Origin: Flammeovirgaceae bacterium UBA5008 | Lineage (GTDB): Bacteria; Bacteroidota; Bacteroidia; Cytophagales; Cyclobacteriaceae | Direction: 5' to 3' | Assembly (NCBI GenBank): GCA_002398365.1 | Contig: DGYK01000057.1 | Span: 1 to 33,620, forward strand | Length of the DNA stretch: 33,620 bases | Part shown: positions 8,145 through 16,048 of the stretch, in pieces | Layout of the letters: each line of letters opens with the position of its first letter | How positions within the stretch are numbered: position 1 is the stretch's first letter | The notes under the pieces: model-generated | What the model was told of the DNA's origin: nothing | The model's database searches: none | What the model saw: the letters and a program-made list of their open reading frames with translations, nothing else | Program-made: the position numbers and the translations under genes

Positions 8145-8390
8145 CTATTCAACTACTCCGTCCGCAAGTAGTATTACTTTGTTTTTCAAAACTTCTACTA
8201 CACCTCCGGTAATTTTTACCTGATTCAATGAATCTTTGGATTTGTATTCCACCACTCCGTCTTTCAATAAGCTGATCAGAGGAGCGTGGTCGTTCAAAAC
8301 CTGAAAAGATCCATCTGTTCCAGGAAAAGAAGCAGACACAACTTCTCCTTCGAATACTTTTTTATCAGGTGTGATTATTTCTAAGTTCAT
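8145..8390 (-). CDS. atpC: F-type ATP synthase epsilon subunit (short form)
   Basis: An 81-residue protein matching the N-terminal beta-sandwich of the epsilon subunit: MNLEIITPDKKVFEGEV, SFPGTDGSFQVLNDHAPLISLL and ITGGVVEVLKNKVILLADG (seen in pieces). It belongs to the F1 rotor stalk. The C-terminal helical hairpin, which inhibits ATP hydrolysis in longer epsilon subunits, is absent; short epsilons are usual in this phylum. ATG 8390 is chosen over 8414, because the added residues do not fit the family. It is downstream of atpD on the same strand, separated by a repeat-rich 97-nt spacer. Confidence 0.92.
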   Translation of the reverse strand: MNLEIITPDKKVFEGEVVSASFPGTDGSFQVLNDHAPLISLLKDGVVEYKSKDSLNQVKITGGVVEVLKNKVILLADGVVE

Positions 8391-8399
8391 AAAATCAAT

Positions 8400-8484
8400 T
8401 TGAAAATTAACCAATTTGAAAATTTGAAGATATGTTGCTGAGAAATTTGATCATGATCAAATTTTCAAATCAACCAATTTTCAA
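8400..8484. repeat. Inverted repeat in the atpD-atpC spacer
   Basis: The block 8400-8426 and the reverse complement of 8458-8484 match at 22 of 27 positions. The two arms agree over 13 nt and 9 nt around a 5-nt centre that differs (TGGTT against CAACC). A 22-nt perfect palindrome centred on GATCATGATC (8443-8464) overlaps the right arm. The transcript between atpD and atpC could fold into a long hairpin. Confidence 0.75.
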
Positions 8485-8487
8485 ATT

Positions 8488-9993
8488 TTACTTTGCGTCT
8501 GCCATCATCTTCTCTCCTTTTGCGATAGCTTCTTCGATGCTACCTACCAAGTTGAAGGCCATTTCAGGCAAGTGATCCAACTGACCATCCATAATCATAT
8601 TGAAACCTTTGATGGTATCTTTAATATCCACCAATGCACCTTTCAAACCGGTGAAGGCTTCAGCTACGTGGAATGGTTGAGACAAGAAACGTTGCACACG
8701 TCTTGCGCGTGATACCGTCAACTTATCTTCGTCCGACAATTCGTCCATACCCAAGATTGCGATGATGTCTTGCAATTCTTTGTAGCGTTGCAAAATCAAT
8801 TTCACACGTTGAGCGCAATTGTAGTGCTCATCGCCTACGATGTCCGCACGCAAAATACGTGATGTAGAATCCAACGGGTCTACCGCAGGGTAGATACCTA
8901 ACTCGGCAATTTTACGAGACAATACGGTAGTCGCATCCAAGTGAGCAAACGTAGTTGCCGGAGCAGGGTCAGTCAAGTCATCGGCAGGAACGTAAACAGC
9001 CTGTACTGAAGTGATGGAACCATTTTTCGTGGATGTGATACGCTCTTGCATGGCACCCATTTCAGTAGCCAACGTAGGTTGATAACCTACCGCTGATGGC
9101 ATACGACCCAACAAAGCGGATACCTCTGAACCTGCTTGTGTAAAGCGGAAGATATTATCAATAAAGAACAAAATGTCTTTTCCTTTTCCTTGGCCATCGC
9201 CATCACGGAAATATTCCGCTACGGTCAACCCAGACAACGCCACACGTGCACGGGCACCTGGGGGCTCATTCATCTGACCAAACACGAAGGTCGCTTTGGA
9301 ATCTTTTAATTTTCCTTGATCTACTTTTGAAAGATCCCAACCACCCGCATGCAACGACTTCATGAACTCCGGACCGTAATCCACGATACCGGCTTCAATC
9401 ATCTCGCGCAACAAGTCGTTACCTTCGCGGGTACGCTCTCCTACACCGGCAAATACAGAAAGACCGGAATACGCTTTCGCGATGTTGTTGATCAATTCCT
9501 GAATCAATACGGTTTTACCTACACCGGCACCACCAAACAATCCGATCTTACCCCCTTTTGCGTAAGGCTCAATCAAGTCGATTACTTTGATACCGGTATA
9601 AAGAACTTCAGATGAAGTTGATAAATTTTCATACGATGGAGCAGAACGGTGAATTGGTAGTGACTGCTTTCCTTCCGGTTGTTTAATACCGTCAATAGCC
9701 TCTCCAATTACGTTGAAAAGACGGCCTTTAATATCTTCGCCAATTGGCATTTGAATAGGCGAGCCGGTATCTGTTACTTTCATACCACGCACCAATCCTT
9801 CAGTACCTTCCATTGAAATGGTTCGTACCCTGTCTTCGCCCAAATGTTGTTGACACTCGAGTACCACACGCGTGCCGTCACGCTTGGTAACTTCAAGAGC
9901 ATCAAGGATATTCGGTAGCTTTGAACCTGGTTCGTCAAAGGCCACGTCTACTACCGGACCGATTACTTGGGTGATTTTGCCGCTATTCGCCAT
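8488..9993 (-). CDS. atpD: F-type ATP synthase beta subunit
   Basis: A 501-residue catalytic subunit of F1. Walker A is GGAGVGKT at residues 154-161. Also visible are the GERTREGNDL loop, the FIDNIFRFTQAGSEVSALLGRMPSAVGYQPTLA region (in pieces) and the C-terminal HVAEAFTG segment. ATG 9993 (MANSGKITQVIGPVVDV) gives the family start; an in-frame ATG at 10038 adds 15 residues of unlikely sequence. atpC follows on the same strand, while the alpha, gamma, delta, a, b and c subunit genes are not nearby. A strong promoter box lies at 10074-10104. Confidence 0.97.
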   Translation of the reverse strand: MANSGKITQVIGPVVDVAFDEPGSKLPNILDALEVTKRDGTRVVLECQQHLGEDRVRTISMEGTEGLVRGMKVTDTGSPIQMPIGEDIKGRLFNVIGEAIDGIKQPEGKQSLPIHRSAPSYENLSTSSEVLYTGIKVIDLIEPYAKGGKIGLFGGAGVGKTVLIQELINNIAKAYSGLSVFAGVGERTREGNDLLREMIEAGIVDYGPEFMKSLHAGGWDLSKVDQGKLKDSKATFVFGQMNEPPGARARVALSGLTVAEYFRDGDGQGKGKDILFFIDNIFRFTQAGSEVSALLGRMPSAVGYQPTLATEMGAMQERITSTKNGSITSVQAVYVPADDLTDPAPATTFAHLDATTVLSRKIAELGIYPAVDPLDSTSRILRADIVGDEHYNCAQRVKLILQRYKELQDIIAILGMDELSDEDKLTVSRARRVQRFLSQPFHVAEAFTGLKGALVDIKDTIKGFNMIMDGQLDHLPEMAFNLVGSIEEAIAKGEKMMADAK

Positions 9994-10073
9994 GTGTTGA
10001 GTATTTATTTGCTTTTTTAATTTATTGGTTATCAGCATTTTGTGAATTAGTGGTATTCATAAAATACGAACCG

Positions 10074-10104
10074 CAAAAGTAGTTTTTTAGCACGTTTATG
10101 CAAA
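10074..10104 (-). promoter_or_regulatory. Predicted promoter of atpD-atpC
   Basis: On the minus strand TTTG (complement of 10101-10104), a 19-nt spacer and TACTTTTG (complement of 10074-10081), a full match to TAnnTTTG. The expected transcription start is near 10067, leaving a leader of about 75 nt before ATG 9993. Apart from this, the 330-nt gap 9994-10323 shows only weak candidate signals for dnaE and no convincing gene. Confidence 0.7.
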
Positions 10105-10323
10105 CATCAATCGAGGGAAGAATGAGATATTTTCAATAAAAATTTGAGTTCACTAAAAAATGGTTCTTGTACCCTCAAAATGACCACTTTGGCTGAGCCC
10201 AAATCAGGTATAAAATAGAGTGGTTTTGTATTGGTTGTACCCGCATCACAACTAATTTGCCGAACAACCGGATCGAAAGTAGAGTTAAATAGCTCCACTA
10301 CTATCCCCAGATTGGTTCCGTTT

Positions 10324-13300
10324 ATGTACCTCAATTGTCATACAGGTTTTAGCTTCAAATACGGCACTTTGCCTATTAAAACTCTATTTGAAGAAGCCAG
10401 ACGATGTGGTGTTCACCGCCTTGCGCTCACCGAAATCAATAATGTATCCTCTTACCTGGAAATGTTGCGCTTATGTGATGAAAACAAAACCCGCGAAAAC
10501 GGTCGGACAAAGTATGGGGAAGTGCCTCACGACTTAACGATTGCTGTGGGGGTGGAATTTCGAAACAAAGAAACCGCTGGTGTGATGCAATACATCGCGC
10601 TAGCCAAAAACAATCAAGGCTTTGAGGCAATCAACCGGTTTTTGTCGTATCACAATCGTGAGGATAAGTCATTTCCTACGCGCGCTCCGGAAATGGAAGA
10701 TGCGCTGATTATTTATCCGTTCGGAAAATTTGAGCCTGAACAATTGAAGGCACACGAATATATTGGCGTAACCGCGTTTGATTTACACGCCTTCAGTATA
10801 CATGCCGCGCGGGAAGATTATGGCTTTAAGTTTGTCGCGCTCCATCCGGTCACCTTTCTGCCGCCAGAGATCGTGCGCCACGGAAAAACAAAAAAAGAAA
10901 AGGCAATCTACCGCGACCATAACACACATCGATTGCTACGATGCATTGCACACAATACGCTGCTGAGCAAATTGCCTGTTCATTTAGAAGCCCGTAAAGA
11001 AGAATACATGTTGCCCGAAGAGGAGCTCGTGAAACTGTTTGAACAATTTCCCGAACTGATACTCCATGCACAAACCCTTTTGCAGCAATGCTCCATCGAA
11101 TGCATACTAGGCGAAGACAAAAACAAAAAATACTTCACCAACAGCGCAAAAGAAGATTTAAAATATTTGCGAGAGCAAACCAAAAAAGGTTTTGCTAAAC
11201 GTTATAGTAATCCATCGGTGTGGGAGACTCACATTGAAAAAGAACTGGACATTATCGCTAAAAAAGGTTTTACGGCTTATTATTTGATCGCCTTCGATCT
11301 CATCCATTTTGCTCAGCTAAATAACTATGATTTCGTAGGTCGTGGTAGTGGAGCTAACAGTACAGTGGCATATTGTTTGGGTATTACAAATGTAGATCCG
11401 ATTGATTTGGATTTATATTTCGAGCGCTTTCTAAATGAAGAGCGTGTTTCTCCTCCTGATTTTGATATTGACTTTTCGTGGGACAACCGCGATGCGGTCT
11501 ACGAATATATTTTTCATAAGTATGGATACGACCATGTTTGTCTGTTGGGCACGCATGTTACGTATCAGAGCAAATCCATCATTCGTGAGTTAGGTAAAGT
11601 ATTTGGTTTACCGAAAGAAGAAATCGATAACTTGGTTGAAGGAAGAAACATTAAAATCGAACGCGATCACATTGCCAAAAAAGTGATGGGCTTTGCTGAT
11701 TATGTCATCAGCAAAGAATTGCCAGCCAACATTTCCATTCATGCGGGTGGTGTGCTGATTACCGAAAAACCGATTTATCAATATACGGCCACTGAGTTTC
11801 CTCCGAAGAGTTTGCCTGTATCTCAATTTGAGATGCATGCTGCGGAAGATTTTGGACTTTATAAATTTGATATTCTTAGCCAGCGGGGGCTTGGCCACAT
11901 TAAAGACACGGTGCGGCAAGTGAAGAAGAATAGAGGCATTGATGTGGATGTATATCAGTTCAAAAAATTTAAAGACGATGAAAAAATAAAAGGTCTGATG
12001 CGCAACAGCAAAGCGATGGGCTGTTTTTATGTAGAGTCGCCTGCCATGCGCATGTTGTTGGGCAAGCTGCGCTGCTCTGATTATCTGACCTTGGTGGCAG
12101 CAAGCTCCATCATTCGTCCGGGTGTATCAAGCTCCGGAATGATGAAGGCGTATATCGAGCGATTTCATATTAAACAAAACAACGGCAACTATGAATCAAT
12201 TCACCCCATCATGGATGAGTTGATGAGTGAGACGTACGGGGTGATGGTATATCAGGAAGATGTGATTCGTGTGGCGCATTATTTTGCCGGACTCTCTCTT
12301 ACCGAAGCAGATGTGCTGCGCAGAGGTATGTCGGGTAAGTATCGCTCGAGGGCTGAATTTCAGCGGGTGAAAGACCGTTTCTTTGAAGGTTGCCGTGAAA
12401 AAAATTACGATCCGAAAGTAACTGATCGCGTATGGTTTGAGATTGAAAGTTTTGCCGGCTACTCATTTGCCAAGGGCCACTCGGCCAGTTACGCAGTAGA
12501 AAGCTATCAAAGTCTGTACCTGAAGGCATATTACCCATTGGAGTTTATGGTGGGTGTAATTAACAACTTTGGAGGTTTCTATCGCACCGAGTTTTATTTT
12601 CATGAGGCAAGAATGAACGGGGGAAAGATTCTGGCTCCCTGTATCAACCACAGCGAGTACCTCACGACCATTGAAGGAGATGAAATTTACATTGGGCTTA
12701 TTCACATCAAAAGTTTGGATGCAAAACTGGGGCAAGCCATTCCGCAGGAGCGGCAAAAAAAAGGAGACTATAAAAGCATTGAGAATTTTTTGCAGCGCAA
12801 TCCGGCCGTTGGTTTGGAGCAACTTCGAATTTTAATTCGGCTGGGATGTTTTCGCTTCACCAGAAAAACAAAACAGCAATTGCTATGGGAGAGCATGTTG
12901 TACTTTGGGAATTTAAAAGCGAAACCCACGACTACCATTGACTTGTTTGATACAGAACCAAAGGAATATCCGCTTCCTCCTTTGCAACGTAATTCATTTG
13001 AAGATGCCTTTGATGAAATCGAGTTACTGGGCTTTCCATTGTGCAATCCTTTTGACTTATTAGCAGGCAAAGAGTATGGCAACGTGCGCGCAACCGAACT
13101 GCATCAGCATAAAGGAAAAAATGTTCATATCGTTGGGTATATCATTACTACTAAAGATGCCCGAACGATGCGTAACAAAGAGCACATGGCTTTCGGAACT
13201 TTTTATGATGTATATGGCGATGTCTTTGACACGGTACACTTTCCGCAATCTGCCCGACAGTTTCCTTTTCGCGGCCGCGGCTTTTACAGCCTGAAAGGAA

Positions 13301-13431
13301 AAGTTATAGAAGAGTTTGGTGTGTATGTGATTGACGTGAATTGGATGGACAAGTTACCGATGATTAACAAGCGAGGCGATAAAGCGATGTCAGAACCTGT
13401 GGGAGATCGGGTAGAGGGATTGGCACCATAA
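10324..13431 (+). CDS. DNA polymerase III alpha subunit, compact DnaE2/ImuC-like form
   Basis: A 1035-residue C-family DNA polymerase. The palm carries PPDFDIDF at about 378-384 and the third Asp in LYKFDILSQRGLGHI (Asp516). The fingers and helix-hairpin-helix region (NPAVGLEQLRILIRLG) and a C-terminal OB fold (GKNVHIVGYIITTKDARTM) follow. The N-terminal PHP domain is degenerate: NCHTGFS replaces the HxH motif and ALTEINN replaces LTDH, so metal-dependent proofreading is unlikely. It is shorter than the usual replicative DnaE (over 1100 residues) and resembles the second, damage-tolerance-type polymerase of Bacteroidota. No imuA or imuB gene is adjacent. ATG 10324 (MYLNCHTGF) is preferred; 31 upstream residues from a TTG at 10231 are not family-like. 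Confidence 0.85.
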   Translation: MYLNCHTGFSFKYGTLPIKTLFEEARRCGVHRLALTEINNVSSYLEMLRLCDENKTRENGRTKYGEVPHDLTIAVGVEFRNKETAGVMQYIALAKNNQGFEAINRFLSYHNREDKSFPTRAPEMEDALIIYPFGKFEPEQLKAHEYIGVTAFDLHAFSIHAAREDYGFKFVALHPVTFLPPEIVRHGKTKKEKAIYRDHNTHRLLRCIAHNTLLSKLPVHLEARKEEYMLPEEELVKLFEQFPELILHAQTLLQQCSIECILGEDKNKKYFTNSAKEDLKYLREQTKKGFAKRYSNPSVWETHIEKELDIIAKKGFTAYYLIAFDLIHFAQLNNYDFVGRGSGANSTVAYCLGITNVDPIDLDLYFERFLNEERVSPPDFDIDFSWDNRDAVYEYIFHKYGYDHVCLLGTHVTYQSKSIIRELGKVFGLPKEEIDNLVEGRNIKIERDHIAKKVMGFADYVISKELPANISIHAGGVLITEKPIYQYTATEFPPKSLPVSQFEMHAAEDFGLYKFDILSQRGLGHIKDTVRQVKKNRGIDVDVYQFKKFKDDEKIKGLMRNSKAMGCFYVESPAMRMLLGKLRCSDYLTLVAASSIIRPGVSSSGMMKAYIERFHIKQNNGNYESIHPIMDELMSETYGVMVYQEDVIRVAHYFAGLSLTEADVLRRGMSGKYRSRAEFQRVKDRFFEGCREKNYDPKVTDRVWFEIESFAGYSFAKGHSASYAVESYQSLYLKAYYPLEFMVGVINNFGGFYRTEFYFHEARMNGGKILAPCINHSEYLTTIEGDEIYIGLIHIKSLDAKLGQAIPQERQKKGDYKSIENFLQRNPAVGLEQLRILIRLGCFRFTRKTKQQLLWESMLYFGNLKAKPTTTIDLFDTEPKEYPLPPLQRNSFEDAFDEIELLGFPLCNPFDLLAGKEYGNVRATELHQHKGKNVHIVGYIITTKDARTMRNKEHMAFGTFYDVYGDVFDTVHFPQSARQFPFRGRGFYSLKGKVIEEFGVYVIDVNWMDKLPMINKRGDKAMSEPVGDRVEGLAP

Positions 13432-13466
13432 CTAATGTTAGTATGATACAATAGATGATTTAACTC

Positions 13467-13498
13467 TTTGCTATCTAGTCAACTAAATTCTACTTTCG
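13467..13498 (+). promoter_or_regulatory. Predicted promoter for the aminotransferase gene
   Basis: TTTG at 13467-13470, a 20-nt spacer, and TACTTTCG at 13491-13498, one mismatch from TAnnTTTG. It ends 26 nt before the ATG at 13525. Confidence 0.55.
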
Positions 13499-13524
13499 AA
13501 GATTATTATTAATTACGAAAGCGA

Positions 13525-14829
13525 ATGCGTCAACAATTATTGAGTGAAGGAGCGAACGAACTGAGCTACGAAATCCGAGAGATCGTTAAAAAGGCCGAGC
13601 AAATTAAAAACCTGGGTTTACCCATTCATTGGGAAAATATCGGTGACCCAATTCAAAAGAACCATCAGATTCCCGCGTGGATCAAACAGATCATTGCGGA
13701 TCTGTCTTTACAAAACGATACCTACAGCTATTGTCCTTCGAAGGGTATTCTGGAAACGCGACAGTTCCTGGCTACACAAAACAATTCCCGCCAAGGGGCA
13801 CAAATTACACCGGACGATATTTGTTTCTTCAACGGCTTGGGCGATGCCATTGCCAAAGTTTATCAATACATCGCACCTACTTCGCGTATCATCGGCCCTT
13901 CGCCTGCGTACTCCACACACTCTAGTGCGGAGGCAGCACATGCTAGTCACGAGCCACTTACGTATACGCTTGATCCCAACAACAAGTGGTATCCTGACTT
14001 GGATGATCTTTATAATAAGGTAAAATACAATCCGAATGTAGTCGGTATATTGATCATCAATCCCGATAATCCTACGGGCATGGTGTATCCGTTGGAAACA
14101 CTCAAGCGCATTGTTGCCATCGCACGCGAGTTCAATTTGTTTTTGATCTGTGATGAAATTTATTTGAATATCACTTACAATGGTGCACGCGCTTATTCGC
14201 TGGCCGAGGTAATTGAAGATGTGCCCGGCATAGCTATGAAAGGCATATCGAAAGAGTTGCCCTGGCCAGGTGCGCGATGTGGCTGGATGGAATATTACAA
14301 CCGCAGCAAAGATGCCGACTTCAATCGCTTGTGTCAGGCAATTGATAACGCAAAAATGATAGAAGTATGTTCTACCAAGCTGCCGCAATTGGCGATTCCA
14401 AAAATTTTAGGTGATGCGCGCTTTAAAGCCTATCGCGAAGAAACCAATCAGCGCATTGGCAAACGCAGCAAACTCATTTCCGATATTTTTAAGACCGTAC
14501 CTCAACTCACGTTCAATGAAACATTCGGAGCCTTTTACAACACCATTATTTTCAGAGAAGGCACTTTAAAGCCCCATCAGAAAATGAAAATTGGCGATGC
14601 ACGAATCAGCGCGTTAGTAGAAGAGTGGACGGCACAAGAGATGCCTCACGACAAACGCTTTGTGTATTATTTGCTTGGCGCGAAAGGCGTATGCGTTGTA
14701 CCGATCTCTTCGTTTTGTTCGGAGCTGCAAGGCTTTCGCGTTACGCTGCTGGAAGAGAATGAAGAATCGCTGATTAAAACTTTTACAGCTATACGTGATG
14801 GAATTGTGGAGTACCTTTCATTCAATTAG
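13525..14829 (+). CDS. Pyridoxal-phosphate-dependent aminotransferase, class I/II
   Basis: A 434-residue fold-type I aminotransferase. It shows FFNGLGDAIAKVYQ for cofactor phosphate contact, NPDNPTGMVYPLE for the conserved Asn, CDEIYLNITYNG for the Asp that binds the pyridine nitrogen, and GISKELPWPGARCGW with the Schiff-base Lys243. Specificity (aspartate, alanine, valine or other) cannot be read from sequence. Its position just upstream of the ilv operon makes a role in alanine/valine or other pyruvate-linked transamination plausible, but it has its own promoter box and a 305-nt gap separates it from ilvE. Confidence 0.85.
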   Translation: MRQQLLSEGANELSYEIREIVKKAEQIKNLGLPIHWENIGDPIQKNHQIPAWIKQIIADLSLQNDTYSYCPSKGILETRQFLATQNNSRQGAQITPDDICFFNGLGDAIAKVYQYIAPTSRIIGPSPAYSTHSSAEAAHASHEPLTYTLDPNNKWYPDLDDLYNKVKYNPNVVGILIINPDNPTGMVYPLETLKRIVAIAREFNLFLICDEIYLNITYNGARAYSLAEVIEDVPGIAMKGISKELPWPGARCGWMEYYNRSKDADFNRLCQAIDNAKMIEVCSTKLPQLAIPKILGDARFKAYREETNQRIGKRSKLISDIFKTVPQLTFNETFGAFYNTIIFREGTLKPHQKMKIGDARISALVEEWTAQEMPHDKRFVYYLLGAKGVCVVPISSFCSELQGFRVTLLEENEESLIKTFTAIRDGIVEYLSFN

Positions 14830-14935
14830 AGCCTTACCTAACATTCGTTATTCAGAAAACCTAAAACTTTTTTGGGCAGTTTGGTTGATTGACATCATAA
14901 AATTTCGCCATCTTGCACAAGCACAAGAAAAACAA

Positions 14936-15043
14936 ATGAAGAATACCACTTTTTTATCTGTTGAAAATCTGACTCAGGGAAGCCTGCTTCAGAATTTGAT
15001 TGTACTCATTATTGTCAGCATTCTCCGAAAACCGGGGCTGTGA
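14936..15043 (+). CDS. Putative ilv leader peptide (35 residues)
   Basis: This ORF starts at ATG 14936 and ends at TGA 15041-15043. Residues 17-30 read LLQNLIVLIIVSIL, 11 of 14 being Leu, Ile or Val, with codons of all three amino acids in an unbroken run at positions 21-27. It lies directly before the branched-chain operon and is followed within 21 nt by a strong terminator hairpin at 15065-15094. This is the arrangement of ilv leader peptides in translation-coupled attenuation, where a ribosome that stalls for charged Leu, Ile or Val tRNA prevents terminator formation. The peptide itself probably has no function. A longer in-frame reading from 14795 overlaps the aminotransferase and is less likely. 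No strong promoter box was seen just upstream. Confidence 0.72.
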   Translation: MKNTTFLSVENLTQGSLLQNLIVLIIVSILRKPGL

Positions 15044-15102
15044 CGATTTTGTAAAAGAAATTTGAAACCGTCCCGCCCACAAGCGGGACGGTTTTATTTT
15101 AT
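15023..15102 (+). promoter_or_regulatory. Putative four-segment attenuator of the ilv operon
   Basis: Segment 1 CTCCG (15023-15027, in leader codons 30-31) can pair with segment 2 CGGGG (15033-15037) over a 5-nt loop. Segment 2 extended to CGGGGC (15033-15038) can instead pair with segment 3 GTCCCG (15070-15075, one G-U). Segment 3 also forms the left arm of the terminator with segment 4. A stalled ribosome would cover segment 1 and favour 2:3 (antitermination); a ribosome at the stop codon would cover segment 2 and favour 3:4. Pairings were found by eye and energies were not computed. Confidence 0.65.
15065..15102 (+). terminator. Terminator hairpin ahead of ilvE
   Basis: AAACCGTCCCGC (15065-15076) and GCGGGACGGTTT (15083-15094) form a perfect 12-bp stem with loop CCACAA, followed by a T-rich tail (TTTTATTTTAT). 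It lies 32 nt before the ilvE start, downstream of the leader peptide, so it is better explained as an attenuator than as a simple terminator of the upstream aminotransferase. Confidence 0.88.
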
Positions 15103-15134
15103 AGCTACTACAACAAACTAACGATTGTTCTAAT

Positions 15135-16028
15135 ATGATCGAATATTTTAATGATGACACGGTGCTTTTCCTCGATGGACACTTTGTGAAAGCCAGCGAA
15201 GCGAAAATGAATTTGTTTGGCCAAACATTGCACTATGGCTATGGCGTGTTTGAAGGCATTCGCTCGTACGAAACGGTGAATGGTGTAAAAATCTTCAAGC
15301 CGCGTGCGCACTATGAACGCCTGCAGCGAAGCTGCCAATTGATGGGCATTCCTTTTCACTACACAGTGGATGAATTGATTCAATTGACCTATCAATTGCT
15401 GGAGAAAAATAATCTCTCCAACGCTTACATCCGTCCGTTGGTTTTTTGTGGACCGAATATGGAGCTGACTTCACCTACCGATGTATCGCTGATGATCACG
15501 GCTTGGGAGTGTGAGCAACATCCGAACTTAAAACCAAAACGTATTTGCATTTCTGCTTACCAACGTCCGAACCCGAAGGCAGTAACTGTAGAGGCGAAAG
15601 TATGCGGACTTTATGTGAATTCGATTTTGGCAACCACCGAGGCGAAGAGACGTAGTTTTGATGATGGACTGCTCCTCGATTTAAGTGGTTATGTGGCTGA
15701 AGGACCCGGAGCTAATTTCTTTTACGAAAAAGAAGGTGTGATCTATACACCTCCGGCAACCAGCATTCTTCCGGGCATCACCCGCAAGACGGTTCTCGAA
15801 ATTTGTCGTGAGTTGGAGTTGCCGGTGGAAGAAAAATATTTCAGACCCGAAGAATTATTCGAAGCCGATAGCGCGTTCTTCTGCAGTACCATGCAAGAGA
15901 TCGTGGCCATCGAATCATTCGAGCGTCAGCCAGTGGCTAAAGCCTGGAAAGATTCTATGGGCGCATTGATTCAAGAGACCTACCGGAATATTGTGTTGGA
16001 TAAGAGTTACTCGTACGTCATTGTATAG
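15135..16028 (+). CDS. ilvE: Branched-chain amino acid aminotransferase
   Basis: A 297-residue fold-type IV aminotransferase that makes the last step of Val, Leu and Ile synthesis from their 2-oxo acids with glutamate as donor. Lys155 in VEAKVCGLYVNSILATTEAKRRSFDDGLLLD (seen in pieces) is the Schiff-base Lys. The family signature continues as SGYVAEGPGANFFYEKEG and TPPATSILPGITRKTV. Length is typical. It is the first structural gene after the attenuator; ilvD follows after 72 nt. Confidence 0.95.
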   Translation: MIEYFNDDTVLFLDGHFVKASEAKMNLFGQTLHYGYGVFEGIRSYETVNGVKIFKPRAHYERLQRSCQLMGIPFHYTVDELIQLTYQLLEKNNLSNAYIRPLVFCGPNMELTSPTDVSLMITAWECEQHPNLKPKRICISAYQRPNPKAVTVEAKVCGLYVNSILATTEAKRRSFDDGLLLDLSGYVAEGPGANFFYEKEGVIYTPPATSILPGITRKTVLEICRELELPVEEKYFRPEELFEADSAFFCSTMQEIVAIESFERQPVAKAWKDSMGALIQETYRNIVLDKSYSYVIV

Positions 16029-16048
16029 AGGTTTGAGGTGGCCATTGA

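Noticed and set aside
10107..10334. A 75-residue minus-strand ORF in the gap between atpD and dnaE.
   Set aside because: It overlaps the dnaE start, has no promoter or recognisable domain, and ends next to the atpD promoter. Its protein-like look is not enough to call a gene.
13708..14388. A 226-residue minus-strand ORF inside the aminotransferase gene.
   Set aside because: It is the antisense of a gene with clear catalytic motifs; its own sequence shows no domain.
14795..14935. Longer N-terminal extension of the ilv leader ORF (82 residues in total).
   Set aside because: It would overlap the aminotransferase end by 35 nt and its extra residues show no pattern. ATG 14936 gives the usual leader-peptide size.
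14830..14935. Promoter for the ilv leader (AAATTTCG near 14900 with TTTG at 14880).
   Set aside because: The spacer is 16 nt and the -7 box has two mismatches, so it is weaker than the five boxes listed. The true start remains open.
14830..15134. A T-box or other ligand riboswitch for ilvE.
   Set aside because: No T-box sequence or specifier-loop layout was seen, T-boxes are not expected in this phylum, and the leader peptide explains the hairpins.
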